Shown piece by piece: positions 35,816 to 44,683 of a stretch of DNA of 64,000 nucleotides. A program made the position numbers and the translations under genes. Each line of letters starts with the position of its first letter. Position 1 is the stretch's first letter. The notes beneath the pieces were generated by a model. The model was not told the DNA's origin, did not search any database, and saw nothing but the letters and a program-made list of their open reading frames with translations. The stretch is taken from the NCBI GenBank assembly GCA_015231955.1, contig JADGAN010000010.1, forward strand, positions 1 through 64,000. Direction: 5' to 3'. The DNA is from Oligoflexia bacterium (GTDB lineage Bacteria > Bdellovibrionota > Bacteriovoracia > Bacteriovoracales > Bacteriovoracaceae).

Positions 35816-37153
35816 TTAGAGACTAAGACCAATATTTAGGTGATAGTGAAAGCTCTTATCATTAATGTTTCTGGCCATATCTAGAATGATTGCAGGGATG
35901 GATATTTTTTTGAAATAGTATCTTGCCCCAAGACCAACAGTGTGTTCTTTTAACAGGGCCCCATTCATGATGGGTTTGATAAGTTTTATTCCATTATACT
36001 CATAAAAAGGTGATACAAAAATTCGATGGAATAGATGCTGTTGGTATTGCGCTAAAAATCCATAGTTGTATTGGGCGGGAGTAGAGGATCTATCGTATCC
36101 TCTAAGGCCGTCTTGACCTCCTAATAGTTTGCTTGCCAGGTACATATCATCGTTTGAGTAGTGTCCAAAAATATTAAGGTTGACAAAGTTGCGCCCAACC
36201 GGAAAACAATTATCGATCCATGCTTCATGGAGGTAGTTATTATGACCATTTTTATCTCTGAGTAAACTGAAATTGTAGGTAGTTACTGTCCCATCATATT
36301 GAATATCTAAAGTTTTGTAGGCATTGAGATGATGCCTAAAGAAAAGGCCAGTTCCATTTTTGTAAAATTGCCGTTGGCCATCACTAGTATAGACCTCTTT
36401 TTTGATATAGATAGGACCACCTTTGAAAACGTGGTTTTTATAAAGGTAATTGGGAGTAAAAAGAATGGTAGAAAGTCGTGATTCAAAGCTGTTTTTGATA
36501 TTGTGTTCTCTACGGAATTCCACAAGATCAGATTTTTTTAAGAGAAGTAACTTAAAACCACTATTGTTGGTGAAAAAAGTTTCATCTTGGTAGTAGACAA
36601 GGACATTAAAACCAGAATTAGTAGTGGCCGCTCCTATGGCCATAGTCCCCATTGATCCTAGAAAATTATTATCGTAGATGAGGCCACCTCGATAATAGTA
36701 ATTTCCTGATTGCGTTATCATAGGGACTGGAAAGAGAGACCACTTATCTTCTATTTCTAAATATAAAATGCCATCTTTGAAGTTGATTTTTTTTAAGTTG
36801 AATTGGTGATGACGGCGCAAATTTTCTTCAATCATAACGAGCTTATGATCATCAATTTCTTCACCAAGAGATACTCCGGAGTTTATTAAAATTGCTTTTG
36901 TGGTGGTCTTGCTATTGCCGGTAACTTCTATCTTATTAAGCAATCTTGTTTCTGCTATTGCTACCGTGAAAAGACTTAAAAAAAGAGATAAAGTGAGCAA
37001 CAAAACTGTTGATCTTAGTCCAGATTTCACTACGATACCCTTTGGTTGAATTCCTTGAAGAAAAATATCAATTGTGGTTTTAGCTAAATATTTATTAATG
37101 CGATTATCTTGATCTAATTCAGGATGCATGAGTTTTGTAAATTCTGACACCAT
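35816..37153 (-). CDS. Omp85-family outer-membrane protein with one POTRA domain
   Basis: About 445 residues. After a hydrophobic signal segment comes one POTRA-like domain (INKIEV-type start KIEVTGNSKTTTKAIL), then a 16-strand-type barrel with the Omp85 loop motif GGQDGLRGYDRSS. One POTRA is fewer than in BamA, as in small TamA/TpsB relatives. The ATG at 37153 has AAAGGA 6 nt upstream but leaves about 40 residues before the signal helix. A GTG at 37030 would start right at the signal peptide. The substrate is unknown. Confidence 0.78.
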   Translation of the reverse strand: MVSEFTKLMHPELDQDNRINKYLAKTTIDIFLQGIQPKGIVVKSGLRSTVLLLTLSLFLSLFTVAIAETRLLNKIEVTGNSKTTTKAILINSGVSLGEEIDDHKLVMIEENLRRHHQFNLKKINFKDGILYLEIEDKWSLFPVPMITQSGNYYYRGGLIYDNNFLGSMGTMAIGAATTNSGFNVLVYYQDETFFTNNSGFKLLLLKKSDLVEFRREHNIKNSFESRLSTILFTPNYLYKNHVFKGGPIYIKKEVYTSDGQRQFYKNGTGLFFRHHLNAYKTLDIQYDGTVTTYNFSLLRDKNGHNNYLHEAWIDNCFPVGRNFVNLNIFGHYSNDDMYLASKLLGGQDGLRGYDRSSTPAQYNYGFLAQYQQHLFHRIFVSPFYEYNGIKLIKPIMNGALLKEHTVGLGARYYFKKISIPAIILDMARNINDKSFHYHLNIGLSL

Positions 37154-37403
37154 CAAATTCCTTTGCTCGGGGATGAGAGTGCCATGGAAAAAGAGAGAGT
37201 TCAACTATTTAAATAAAATTATCTTGCTTAAAGAAAACGTCCAAGAGTGTTTACAAAAATTATGATTCTAAGCACTTAAGAATTGGCAAAAAGATGTAAA
37301 AGATATTAAAATATGAGATGTCTCAACAAAAAATAAGCTTCTGCCTTTCTAAGGGATCTAGACCCGTTTTTTTTACAAGAGAGGGCAAAGAAAGAAAAAG
37401 ATT

Positions 37404-37781
37404 ATGGAATTTTTAATTGTCGGTTTTGGTGGTTGTTTAGGAGCAATTGCTCGCTATGTGATTTACCTTGCAGAGAAGTCACTGCTCCAACATAAGTTTC
37501 CCTTGGCCACGCTTATTATTAACTGTGTAGGATGCTTGCTTGCTGGTGCGGTGTTGGCCATGGGAGAAAGGTTTGCTCCAACAGAGCGGCACCTCCTGCT
37601 CTTTTGTACGATGGGTTTTATTAGCTCCTTTACTACCTTTTCTACTTTTAGTGTAGAAACACTTGCTCTCATCAGCTCCAATCAAATGGGATCAGCGCTT
37701 GCGAATGTGATTTTAAACGTTGTCTTGGGCGTATTGAGCATCTGGGGAGGCCAGCAGATTATTAGTAACTTGAAATATTGA
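37404..37781 (+). CDS. crcB: Fluoride channel FluC/CrcB
   Basis: 125 residues with four membrane helices, exporting fluoride as a dual-topology dimer. Family motifs are GGCLGAIARY at about 8-17, the ATLIINCVGC helix at about 35-44 and the pore signature GFISSFTTFSTFS. I looked upstream for a fluoride riboswitch and did not find its conserved core. A strong hairpin follows the gene. Confidence 0.93.
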   Translation: MEFLIVGFGGCLGAIARYVIYLAEKSLLQHKFPLATLIINCVGCLLAGAVLAMGERFAPTERHLLLFCTMGFISSFTTFSTFSVETLALISSNQMGSALANVILNVVLGVLSIWGGQQIISNLKY

Positions 37782-37806
37782 AAGAGAGTGCTTATTGTGC
37801 CGGGCG

Positions 37807-37837
37807 AAACAGAAAAGCTAAACCTGCTTTTCTGTTT
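37807..37837 (+). terminator. Hairpin terminator after crcB
   Basis: AAACAGAAAAGC (37807-37818) and GCTTTTCTGTTT (37826-37837) form a perfect 12-bp stem with a 7-nt loop, 26 nt after the crcB stop. The right arm ends in TTT, though no long T run follows. It separates crcB from the nuo operon. Confidence 0.75.
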
Positions 37838-37906
37838 GTTGTGTAGATGCTTTACTTCTCTTGGACGAGTGTGTATCTCTAATAGAAATGTTTAGAGGAG
37901 GGGCGT

Positions 37907-38290
37907 ATGCTCGGTGGTTATATATCGCTGATGCTCTTTTTAGGAGCAATTCTTTTATTTATTGTGGTCTCGCTTGTGGTGAATTTTTTCTTAGAACCAA
38001 AAGGCAAGCAGCTGGTACCGGCGCTTAGTGAACCGTTTGAGTGCGGAACCCCTCAACTTCAGCAGCAAAATACGACACAAATTCCAATCAGCTACTATAA
38101 GGTGGCGATTATTTTTGTTTTGTTTGATTTAGAGACAATTTTTCTTTTCTTATGGGCCATGGGTTCGCCAGGGATGAGTAATATGAAGTTCTTTACCTTC
38201 ATATTGTTTATGCTGATTTTTACAATCATTTTTATCTACGTCATTAATCAAAAAATTTTGGATTTTAATATCAGGACAGAGAATAAATAA
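37907..38290 (+). CDS. nuoA: NADH-quinone oxidoreductase subunit A
   Basis: Complex I membrane subunit, 127 residues with three membrane helices. The loop EPFECGTPQLQQ and the segment YYKVAIIFVLFDLETIFLFLWA are diagnostic of NuoA. GAGGAGG precedes the ATG. It is the first gene of an operon running to 47434. Confidence 0.95.
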   Translation: MLGGYISLMLFLGAILLFIVVSLVVNFFLEPKGKQLVPALSEPFECGTPQLQQQNTTQIPISYYKVAIIFVLFDLETIFLFLWAMGSPGMSNMKFFTFILFMLIFTIIFIYVINQKILDFNIRTENK

Positions 38291-38313
38291 ATAAATAAAT
38301 AGAGAAAAAAATA

Positions 38314-38778
38314 ATGATGAAAGGTTTTGAATACTTTACCACTCAAAAAGATGAGCTGTTAGCGTGGGCCAGAAAATTTTCCATTTTTCCTTATCCTTTT
38401 GTAACTGCTTGTTGTGGAATGGAGTTTATGTCAGTGGCGTCAACTCTTTATGATACCGATCGCTTTGGAGCGGCCTTACCGCGTTTTTCTCCAAGGCAAT
38501 CCGACCTCTTGATGGTGGTGGGAACAGTTTCTCATAAACAGGCCCCGATTGTGAAAAAGATTTATGATCAGATGTGTTCTCCTAAGTGGGTGATCGCTTT
38601 TGGAGCGTGTGCCGTCAGTGGTGGGGTTTATCAAAACTATGCTACCTTGAAGGGATTGGATAAAATTATTCCCGTCGATGTTTATATTCCCGGGTGTCCG
38701 CCGCGGCCAGAAACGGTGATCGATGCCATTATCAAATTGCAGAGTAAAATTGAGACAGGGGTGAGTAAAAATGTTTAG
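38314..38778 (+). CDS. nuoB: NADH-quinone oxidoreductase subunit B
   Basis: 154 residues. It carries the terminal N2 iron-sulfur cluster beside the quinone site. The ligands are visible: adjacent C33-C34 in TACCGMEF, C99 in FGACA and C128 in PGCPPRPE. The gene overlaps the start of nuoCD by 8 nt. Confidence 0.96.
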   Translation: MMKGFEYFTTQKDELLAWARKFSIFPYPFVTACCGMEFMSVASTLYDTDRFGAALPRFSPRQSDLLMVVGTVSHKQAPIVKKIYDQMCSPKWVIAFGACAVSGGVYQNYATLKGLDKIIPVDVYIPGCPPRPETVIDAIIKLQSKIETGVSKNV

Positions 38779-40360
38779 TGAGAGTCAGGCCGTGGCCGAT
38801 GGGCATCGGGTACTTGAAGTGGCGGTTGCAAGCGATTTAAGAAGTGTAGTGAGAAAATTGAAAGAGGAGTTCTCTTGCGATCTGCTTTTGGATATTACTG
38901 CGCTGGATTTGCTGGCGACCGAAACTAAAATGGTTATGGTTTATCATCTTTGTTCGACTAAACATGGGCAGCGCGTGCGGGTGAAAGTGCCGCTATCATC
39001 GACCAATAATATGTTTATGTTGCCATCGCTTCGAGAAGAGTATGCGGCCGCAAATTTTTTAGAGCGTGAAGTGCATGAGATGTATGGTGTGAATTTTGAA
39101 AACAATCCCGATCAGAGGAACATTTTGCTTTATAAGGGATTTGTGGGATATCCGCTGCGCAAAGATTTCGATATCGCAAAAGAGTGTCCGCTAGATTTGC
39201 AGGCCTCCCCAATAGAGAGCAGTGTAACTTTGGCCGATGATGAACAGAAGATGGTACTCAATTTTGGACCATCTCACCCAGCAACTCATGGAACGATTCA
39301 TTTGGTGTTGAAACTTGAGGGCGAGCGAATAGAGCGCGCCGATGTTCATTGTGGCTATTTACACCGTGGTTTTGAGAAGGAGTGTGAGCGTCATAATTGG
39401 CAAAATATTATCCCTTTTACTGATCGCTTAAACTATTGTTCGCCACTGATTAACAATTTTGCTTACGCGGAAGCGGTGGAAGCGCTTGCCGGTATTACCA
39501 TTAATGAGCGTTGCAGGTATGCACGCACACTACTATCAGAGTGTGCACGCCTTTGTGATCATCTAACTTGTATTGCTGCTAGCTTGATGGAGTTAGGGGC
39601 CATGACTCCCTTCCTCTATCTGATGACGATTCGAGACTATTTTTATGAGCACTTGGCATCGCTGACGGGGGCGCGCTTAACTCACTCTTTTGTGCGCTTT
39701 GGAGGACTAAAGAGCGAGCTTTCGAATGAGTGGCTTGCAAAACTGCAGGAGTGGCTTTGCTTTTATGAAGAGTATATTAAGCGCGTGCATGCGCTCGTTG
39801 ATAGGAACCGCATCTTTATCGATAGAATGAGGAATACAGGGGTGATCTCTACTGCAGATGCCTTGTCGCTAGGTTTTACAGGACCGCTGCTCCGTTCGAC
39901 TGGATTTGCTTACGACTTACGTAAGGCCGCTCCTTATCTTGCTTATGGAGAGTTGGATTTTGAAATTCCAGTGGGAATAAGTGGCGATAATTATGATCGC
40001 TACTATGTGCGCATGCGGGAGATGGATGAGTCGGTCTCCATGATTCGGCAGTGTATGAAAAAGATGCAAGCAATGGCAGTGCAAGGCCTTAACAGTGTGA
40101 ATAGTGATAAGACCTATTTTTTACCCAAGATCCCAGTGGTGAGTGCAGGAGAAATTTATAAGGCCCATGAGGGTGCCAACGGAGAGCTGGGGTTTTATAT
40201 TGTGAGTGTGGGTGGAAAGATTCCCTACAAGTTGCATGTGCGCGCTCCTAGCTTTGTGCATATGGGAGGATTTCATAAAATGATCGAGGGGGATCAGTTG
40301 GCAGATATTATTGCGACCTTTGGAACAATCAACATGATTGGTGGTGAGTGTGATCGCTAG
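38771..40360 (+). CDS. nuoCD: NADH-quinone oxidoreductase fused subunit C/D
   Basis: 529 residues. Residues about 1-175 are NuoC (EREVHEMYGVNF motif) and about 190-529 are NuoD (NFGPSHPATHG, LHRGFEK, RLTHSFVRFGG). The fusion occurs in enterobacteria and several other lineages. The NuoD part helps form the quinone pocket. After this gene the operon goes straight to nuoH, where many genomes have nuoE, nuoF and nuoG. Confidence 0.95.
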   Translation: MFSESQAVADGHRVLEVAVASDLRSVVRKLKEEFSCDLLLDITALDLLATETKMVMVYHLCSTKHGQRVRVKVPLSSTNNMFMLPSLREEYAAANFLEREVHEMYGVNFENNPDQRNILLYKGFVGYPLRKDFDIAKECPLDLQASPIESSVTLADDEQKMVLNFGPSHPATHGTIHLVLKLEGERIERADVHCGYLHRGFEKECERHNWQNIIPFTDRLNYCSPLINNFAYAEAVEALAGITINERCRYARTLLSECARLCDHLTCIAASLMELGAMTPFLYLMTIRDYFYEHLASLTGARLTHSFVRFGGLKSELSNEWLAKLQEWLCFYEEYIKRVHALVDRNRIFIDRMRNTGVISTADALSLGFTGPLLRSTGFAYDLRKAAPYLAYGELDFEIPVGISGDNYDRYYVRMREMDESVSMIRQCMKKMQAMAVQGLNSVNSDKTYFLPKIPVVSAGEIYKAHEGANGELGFYIVSVGGKIPYKLHVRAPSFVHMGGFHKMIEGDQLADIIATFGTINMIGGECDR

Positions 40361-40406
40361 CATGATCGTTGGCGAGATGAACGTGAATGTGAGGGGGCCT
40401 TAGACG

Positions 40407-41516
40407 ATGATTGCAGATCTTGTGGTGACATTTGTTTTTATTTTGTTTGCGATGGTGATGCTCTTAGGTCTGGCAACACTGCTGACTTGGGTGGAGAGAA
40501 AACTGTCCGCAATGATGGCCGATCGGATTGGGGCCAACCGCTGTTATGTAAAAATTCCTCTTATCAATGTAAAGTTAATTGCGCTTGGTCTCTTTCATGC
40601 GATGGCGGATGGACTTAAAATGATGAGTAAGGAGCGCTTTATTCCTAAAGATGCAGATAAGTTTCTCTTTTTGTTAGCACCGTGGATTGTCTTTGCACCG
40701 GTGCTGCTGATGTTTGCACTGATCCCTTTTGGAGGTATCATCTATCCAGAGAAAATTTTTGGGAGTTTTTTTGCGGGCAAAGCGTACCTAATGCAAATTG
40801 CACCACTGGATGGTGGTGCCTTGATCATTTTGGCGATCTCGGGCATTTGTATTATTGGAGTAGTACTTGCAGGGTGGGCCTCCAATAATAAGTACTCCTT
40901 GCTTGGAAGTATTCGTGCCGCCTCACAGATGATCTCCTATGAGGTGGCCTTAGGGCTTTCGCTCTTACCAATGGTGCTGACGTATGGAAGTCTAGACTTA
41001 CATACAATGATTGTAGCACAACAAGGAAGTATGTTGGGTGGAGTACTTCCTGCCTGGGGGATCTTCTTATCGCCACTGACGGCGATCATCTATTTAACAG
41101 CGGCCACGGCCGAAAATAAACGCATTCCCTTTGATATTCCCGAGGCGGAGTCGGAGATCATCGCTGGATTTTTTACGGAGTATAGTGGAATGCGAATGGC
41201 GCTCTTTATGTTTGCGGAGTTTGCAGAGATTGTGATTATCTCCTGTGTTTTTGTGGTCTTCTTTCTTGGAGGATACAATCTTCCTTATTGGGATTTTGCA
41301 GGGAGCTTCCCACGTTTGGCGATTGTACTTTGGCCTACGATCTTTTTTATTAAAGTTTTTATAGTGAGTTGTTTTCAAATTTTGGTGCGCTGGAGTTTAC
41401 CACGCTTTCGCTACGATCAGTTGCTGACCTTTGGATGGAAATTTTTGTTGCCACTTGCAATGGTCAATATTACCGTAGTCACGCTCTTTTTATGGCTTGT
41501 TCAGAAGCACCAATAA
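40407..41516 (+). CDS. nuoH: NADH-quinone oxidoreductase subunit H
   Basis: 369 residues, about eight membrane helices, connecting the quinone site to the proton-pumping arm. Family motifs: WVERKLSAMMADRIGANR near the N-terminus, the conserved acidic loop FDIPEAESEIIAGFFTEYSG and the RWSLPRFRYDQLL segment near the end. It starts 46 nt after nuoCD. Confidence 0.96.
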   Translation: MIADLVVTFVFILFAMVMLLGLATLLTWVERKLSAMMADRIGANRCYVKIPLINVKLIALGLFHAMADGLKMMSKERFIPKDADKFLFLLAPWIVFAPVLLMFALIPFGGIIYPEKIFGSFFAGKAYLMQIAPLDGGALIILAISGICIIGVVLAGWASNNKYSLLGSIRAASQMISYEVALGLSLLPMVLTYGSLDLHTMIVAQQGSMLGGVLPAWGIFLSPLTAIIYLTAATAENKRIPFDIPEAESEIIAGFFTEYSGMRMALFMFAEFAEIVIISCVFVVFFLGGYNLPYWDFAGSFPRLAIVLWPTIFFIKVFIVSCFQILVRWSLPRFRYDQLLTFGWKFLLPLAMVNITVVTLFLWLVQKHQ

Positions 41517-41529
41517 GGACCGATAAAAA

Positions 41530-42045
41530 ATGAAACGCAAAGAGTATTGGAACCAAAAAGAGATGAGCTACTGGGAAAAGTTATACTACCTGGAGATTGC
41601 TCGCGGTCTTTGGGTAACCTTTTCTGTCTTTATTAAAAATCTATACAAATGGTGTACGGGAAAGAAGGGGGCACTCACTGTATACTATCCTGAAGAGAGG
41701 CGAAGCGACTATGCAAGCAACTTTCGAGGAAAGCATAAGCTAACGATTTTAGAAAATGGTCGTCCCAAATGCATTGCCTGTAAAATGTGTGAAAATATTT
41801 GTCCCTCAAAATCGATTAAGATTGTCGCCGGAAAATCCCCCGATGAAAAGGATAGCTATAGTCTTAAGATACCGCTCTCCTTTGATTTAGACTACGCCAG
41901 CTGTATCTTTTGCGGACACTGTGTGGAGATTTGTCCTAAAGATGCCATCATTATGACAAACGATGTCTCTGAGTTACCTACCTATGCGCGAGAAAAATTG
42001 CTCTACTCCTTGAGCGATTTATTGGAGTCAAAAAAAGATGCTTAA
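41530..42045 (+). CDS. nuoI: NADH-quinone oxidoreductase subunit I
   Basis: 171 residues with two 4Fe-4S clusters (N6a and N6b). The cysteines are C81, C84, C87 and C91 in CIACKMCENIC, and C125, C128, C131 and C135 in CIFCGHCVEIC. It passes electrons towards NuoB. It starts 13 nt after nuoH and overlaps nuoJ by 8 nt. Confidence 0.96.
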   Translation: MKRKEYWNQKEMSYWEKLYYLEIARGLWVTFSVFIKNLYKWCTGKKGALTVYYPEERRSDYASNFRGKHKLTILENGRPKCIACKMCENICPSKSIKIVAGKSPDEKDSYSLKIPLSFDLDYASCIFCGHCVEICPKDAIIMTNDVSELPTYAREKLLYSLSDLLESKKDA

Positions 42046-42550
42046 ACTACATTTGCTTTTTTGTTGTTTGGCCGTGGCCAGTGCAGTGGTGATGTTGCTC
42101 GTTCGCCATCCCATGAAGATGGCCTTGGCCTTGGTTGCAACCATGCTTAACCTTGCCATCGTTTATGGTCTTTCGGGGGCGCATGTGCTGGCGATTGGAC
42201 AGGTGCTCATCTACGTGGGTGCGGTAATGATCTTCATGATCTATGTGGTGATGCTTTTAGATATAAAAGATAGCTCTCTGGTTAGGCCTCTTAGTCGCTA
42301 CCTGTTTGCAGCGGTAGTTGTTTTATTGTTGATTGCAGGCATTAGCTATCATCAACTTGCAAACACTGTCACCACTCAAACGCTGCAAGCAATTACACCA
42401 GTGGGGGATATGTTGAGCTTTCGGCAATTTTCAGAGCACTTCTTAGAGGAGTATTGGTTACATTTTGAATTGTCTTCGGTTTTATTGCTGGTGACTACGG
42501 TTGCGGCGATTACGGTGCTAAATTTTAAAAAGGGAACTGAGTCGTTATGA
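42038..42550 (+). CDS. nuoJ: NADH-quinone oxidoreductase subunit J
   Basis: 170 residues with five membrane helices. The segment GQVLIYVGAVMIFMIYVVMLLD is the conserved third helix of NuoJ, including its pi-bulge region. It overlaps nuoI by 8 nt and nuoK by 4 nt, implying translational coupling. Confidence 0.94.
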   Translation: MLKLHLLFCCLAVASAVVMLLVRHPMKMALALVATMLNLAIVYGLSGAHVLAIGQVLIYVGAVMIFMIYVVMLLDIKDSSLVRPLSRYLFAAVVVLLLIAGISYHQLANTVTTQTLQAITPVGDMLSFRQFSEHFLEEYWLHFELSSVLLLVTTVAAITVLNFKKGTESL

Positions 42551-42849
42551 ATCAAGTAGAACTCTTATTCTATGGTGGTTTGCTGATCGTGATTATTGGG
42601 TTGTTAGGGGTGATTAGTCGAAAAAATTTACTCAGCATCTTGATGTTTCAGGAGTTGAGCTTAAATGGAGTAAACTTAGTTTTAGTTGCAGGATCGATCC
42701 TCCATCATAATTATCATGGTGCGATTTTAAGCTTCATTACCTTTATTGTAACTGCAGCAGAGATGGCGATTGCTATCTTGATTTTATTGTTACTGATCAA
42801 GAAGCGAAAAACCCTGGACGTTACTTTTTATTCCGAATTAAAAGGTTGA
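42547..42849 (+). CDS. nuoK: NADH-quinone oxidoreductase subunit K
   Basis: 100 residues, three membrane helices. The glutamates of the proton path are in MFQELSLNGVN and TAAEMAIAIL. ATGA overlap with nuoJ. Length is normal for NuoK. Confidence 0.95.
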   Translation: MNQVELLFYGGLLIVIIGLLGVISRKNLLSILMFQELSLNGVNLVLVAGSILHHNYHGAILSFITFIVTAAEMAIAILILLLLIKKRKTLDVTFYSELKG

Positions 42850-42853
42850 TGGT

Positions 42854-44683
42854 GTGAGCATGAGTGAACTATTTTTGATTCTCTTTTTTCCGCTCGTCGG
42901 TTTTCTTATTAACGGCCTTTGGGGATCAAGACTCCAAGAGAAAAGTTGTGCGCTTATCGGGTGCGCCTTCCCCTTGCTAAGTCTCTTTTTACTTACCTAC
43001 AAGACGGCCGTAAGCGACTTTTATGGAGTCAGTATCCTCTTTACTTGGGTGAGCTTTGAGAACTTAACCATCGATTTTGCACTAAAATTGGATCACCTCT
43101 CTTTATTGATGAGTTTTATTGTGCTGGGAATTGGATCGCTGATTCACATCTATTCCACAAAATATATGCATGGTGATCAGAGCTTTGCTCGCTACTTTAG
43201 CTATTTGAATCTTTTCTTGTTCTTTATGCTGCTCTTGGTGCTGGCCAATAATTTGCTGGTGATGTTTATCGGCTGGGAAGGTGTTGGACTTGCTTCTTAT
43301 TTGCTGATCGGTTTTTGGTATAAGGAAAATGAAAATGCCAGCAGTGGCGCCAAGGCCTTTATCGTTAATCGCATTGGCGATATAGGTTTTTTGCTGGGGA
43401 TCTTTATTTTGGCGTTTCATTTTCAAACTATAAATTTTGATGAGATCAATCGTGCTGCTTCCACTGCGAATGCTTCTGCAACCATGATAAACTTAAGCGC
43501 ACTTTTCCTCTTTATTGGCGCTTGTGGAAAATCGGCACAACTGCCTTTGCATGTGTGGCTTCCCGATGCCATGACCGGTCCAACACCAGTCTCGGCACTG
43601 ATTCATGCCGCTACCATGGTGACAGCAGGGATCTATATGATTGTAAGGTTACACCCGCTCTATATGCAAGCAACAGCAGTGCTTCCGCTGATCGCAGTGA
43701 TTGGAACGCTGACCGCTCTTCTTGGCGCGTTAGTTGCGACTGTACAGAGTGATATCAAGCGTGTGTTAGCGTACTCTACAGTTTCACAACTGGGGTATAT
43801 GTTTGCAGCACTAGGGGTGGGTGCCTTTTATCCGGCCATGCTCCATCTCTTTACTCACGCTTTTTTTAAGGCCACGCTCTTTTTGAGTGCCGGGGCCATC
43901 ATCCATGCCCTCCATGGAGAGCAAGATATTTATAAGATGGGTGGACTAGCAAAAAAAATGCCTTGGAACATGGTTGCCTTCCTCTTAGGATCTCTTTGTT
44001 TGGCCGGAGTGCCACTGACCTCTGGCTTTATTTCTAAAGAGGCAATTCTCATGCATACCTATTCACATTCGCATTCGTATTCGCAGACGCTAACCATTTT
44101 ACTCTTAATTACAGCAGCACTCACCGCTTTTTATATCAGTAAAACTTTTTTCTTGGTATTTCTTCCCTCAAAAAACGGAAGTGAAAAACCATTGCATGCG
44201 ATTGCTTTTGCAATGTCTTTGCCCGTGATCGCGCTAGCAATACTTTCGATTGTGGTTGGTCTTTTCCATATTCCCGCTTTTATGGAAAATTATTTAAATC
44301 TTGCAAAAAGCATTACGATAAAAGAGGAGGCCCACATCTTGATTCCTGCACTCTCCCTTTCACTGTCAGCTTTTGCCATTGCCATTGCTTATTTGATAAC
44401 CGTTAAGCAAATAAAAATCGTGCCGAAAATTTTAGAACAAAAATTTTATTTTGATCATCTTTATGAAAAAGTGTTGCTTTCTACTCTTCGCGCTTTTTGC
44501 AAAAGGGTACTTGCTACAATCTTCGAGGTGAAAATTATTGAGGCGGCCATCTGGAGTATGCGTGATCTTGTCCTCTTCTCCTCGAGGAGAGTTACACTGC
44601 TCACTAATGGCCAGATCCAGTGGTATGTTCTTTTGATATTGATGGCACTCTCCCTGCTCATGGTATGGTGGTTTTATGTTTAA
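42854..44683 (+). CDS. nuoL: NADH-quinone oxidoreductase subunit L
   Basis: 609-residue antiporter-like proton-pumping subunit. Motifs include FIGWEGVGLASYLLIGFWY, KSAQLPLHVWLPDAMTGPTP and a long C-terminal amphipathic region leading to a last membrane helix. GTG at 42854 is the first start; ATG at 42860 would remove two residues. A short HSHSYS stretch near residue 405 is encoded by a CATTCG-type hexanucleotide repeat (44062-44083) in a loop. Confidence 0.95.
   Translation: MSMSELFLILFFPLVGFLINGLWGSRLQEKSCALIGCAFPLLSLFLLTYKTAVSDFYGVSILFTWVSFENLTIDFALKLDHLSLLMSFIVLGIGSLIHIYSTKYMHGDQSFARYFSYLNLFLFFMLLLVLANNLLVMFIGWEGVGLASYLLIGFWYKENENASSGAKAFIVNRIGDIGFLLGIFILAFHFQTINFDEINRAASTANASATMINLSALFLFIGACGKSAQLPLHVWLPDAMTGPTPVSALIHAATMVTAGIYMIVRLHPLYMQATAVLPLIAVIGTLTALLGALVATVQSDIKRVLAYSTVSQLGYMFAALGVGAFYPAMLHLFTHAFFKATLFLSAGAIIHALHGEQDIYKMGGLAKKMPWNMVAFLLGSLCLAGVPLTSGFISKEAILMHTYSHSHSYSQTLTILLLITAALTAFYISKTFFLVFLPSKNGSEKPLHAIAFAMSLPVIALAILSIVVGLFHIPAFMENYLNLAKSITIKEEAHILIPALSLSLSAFAIAIAYLITVKQIKIVPKILEQKFYFDHLYEKVLLSTLRAFCKRVLATIFEVKIIEAAIWSMRDLVLFSSRRVTLLTNGQIQWYVLLILMALSLLMVWWFYV

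Noticed and set aside
37270-37403. Fluoride riboswitch upstream of crcB
   Set aside because: I looked for the conserved core and pseudoknot pairing and did not find it; the short GGG/CCC stem with a T run near 37360-37380 is too weak.
40361-40406. Gap between nuoCD and nuoH as a site of degraded nuoEFG
   Set aside because: Only 46 nt, with no trace of the missing genes, so loss must be old or the genes were never here.
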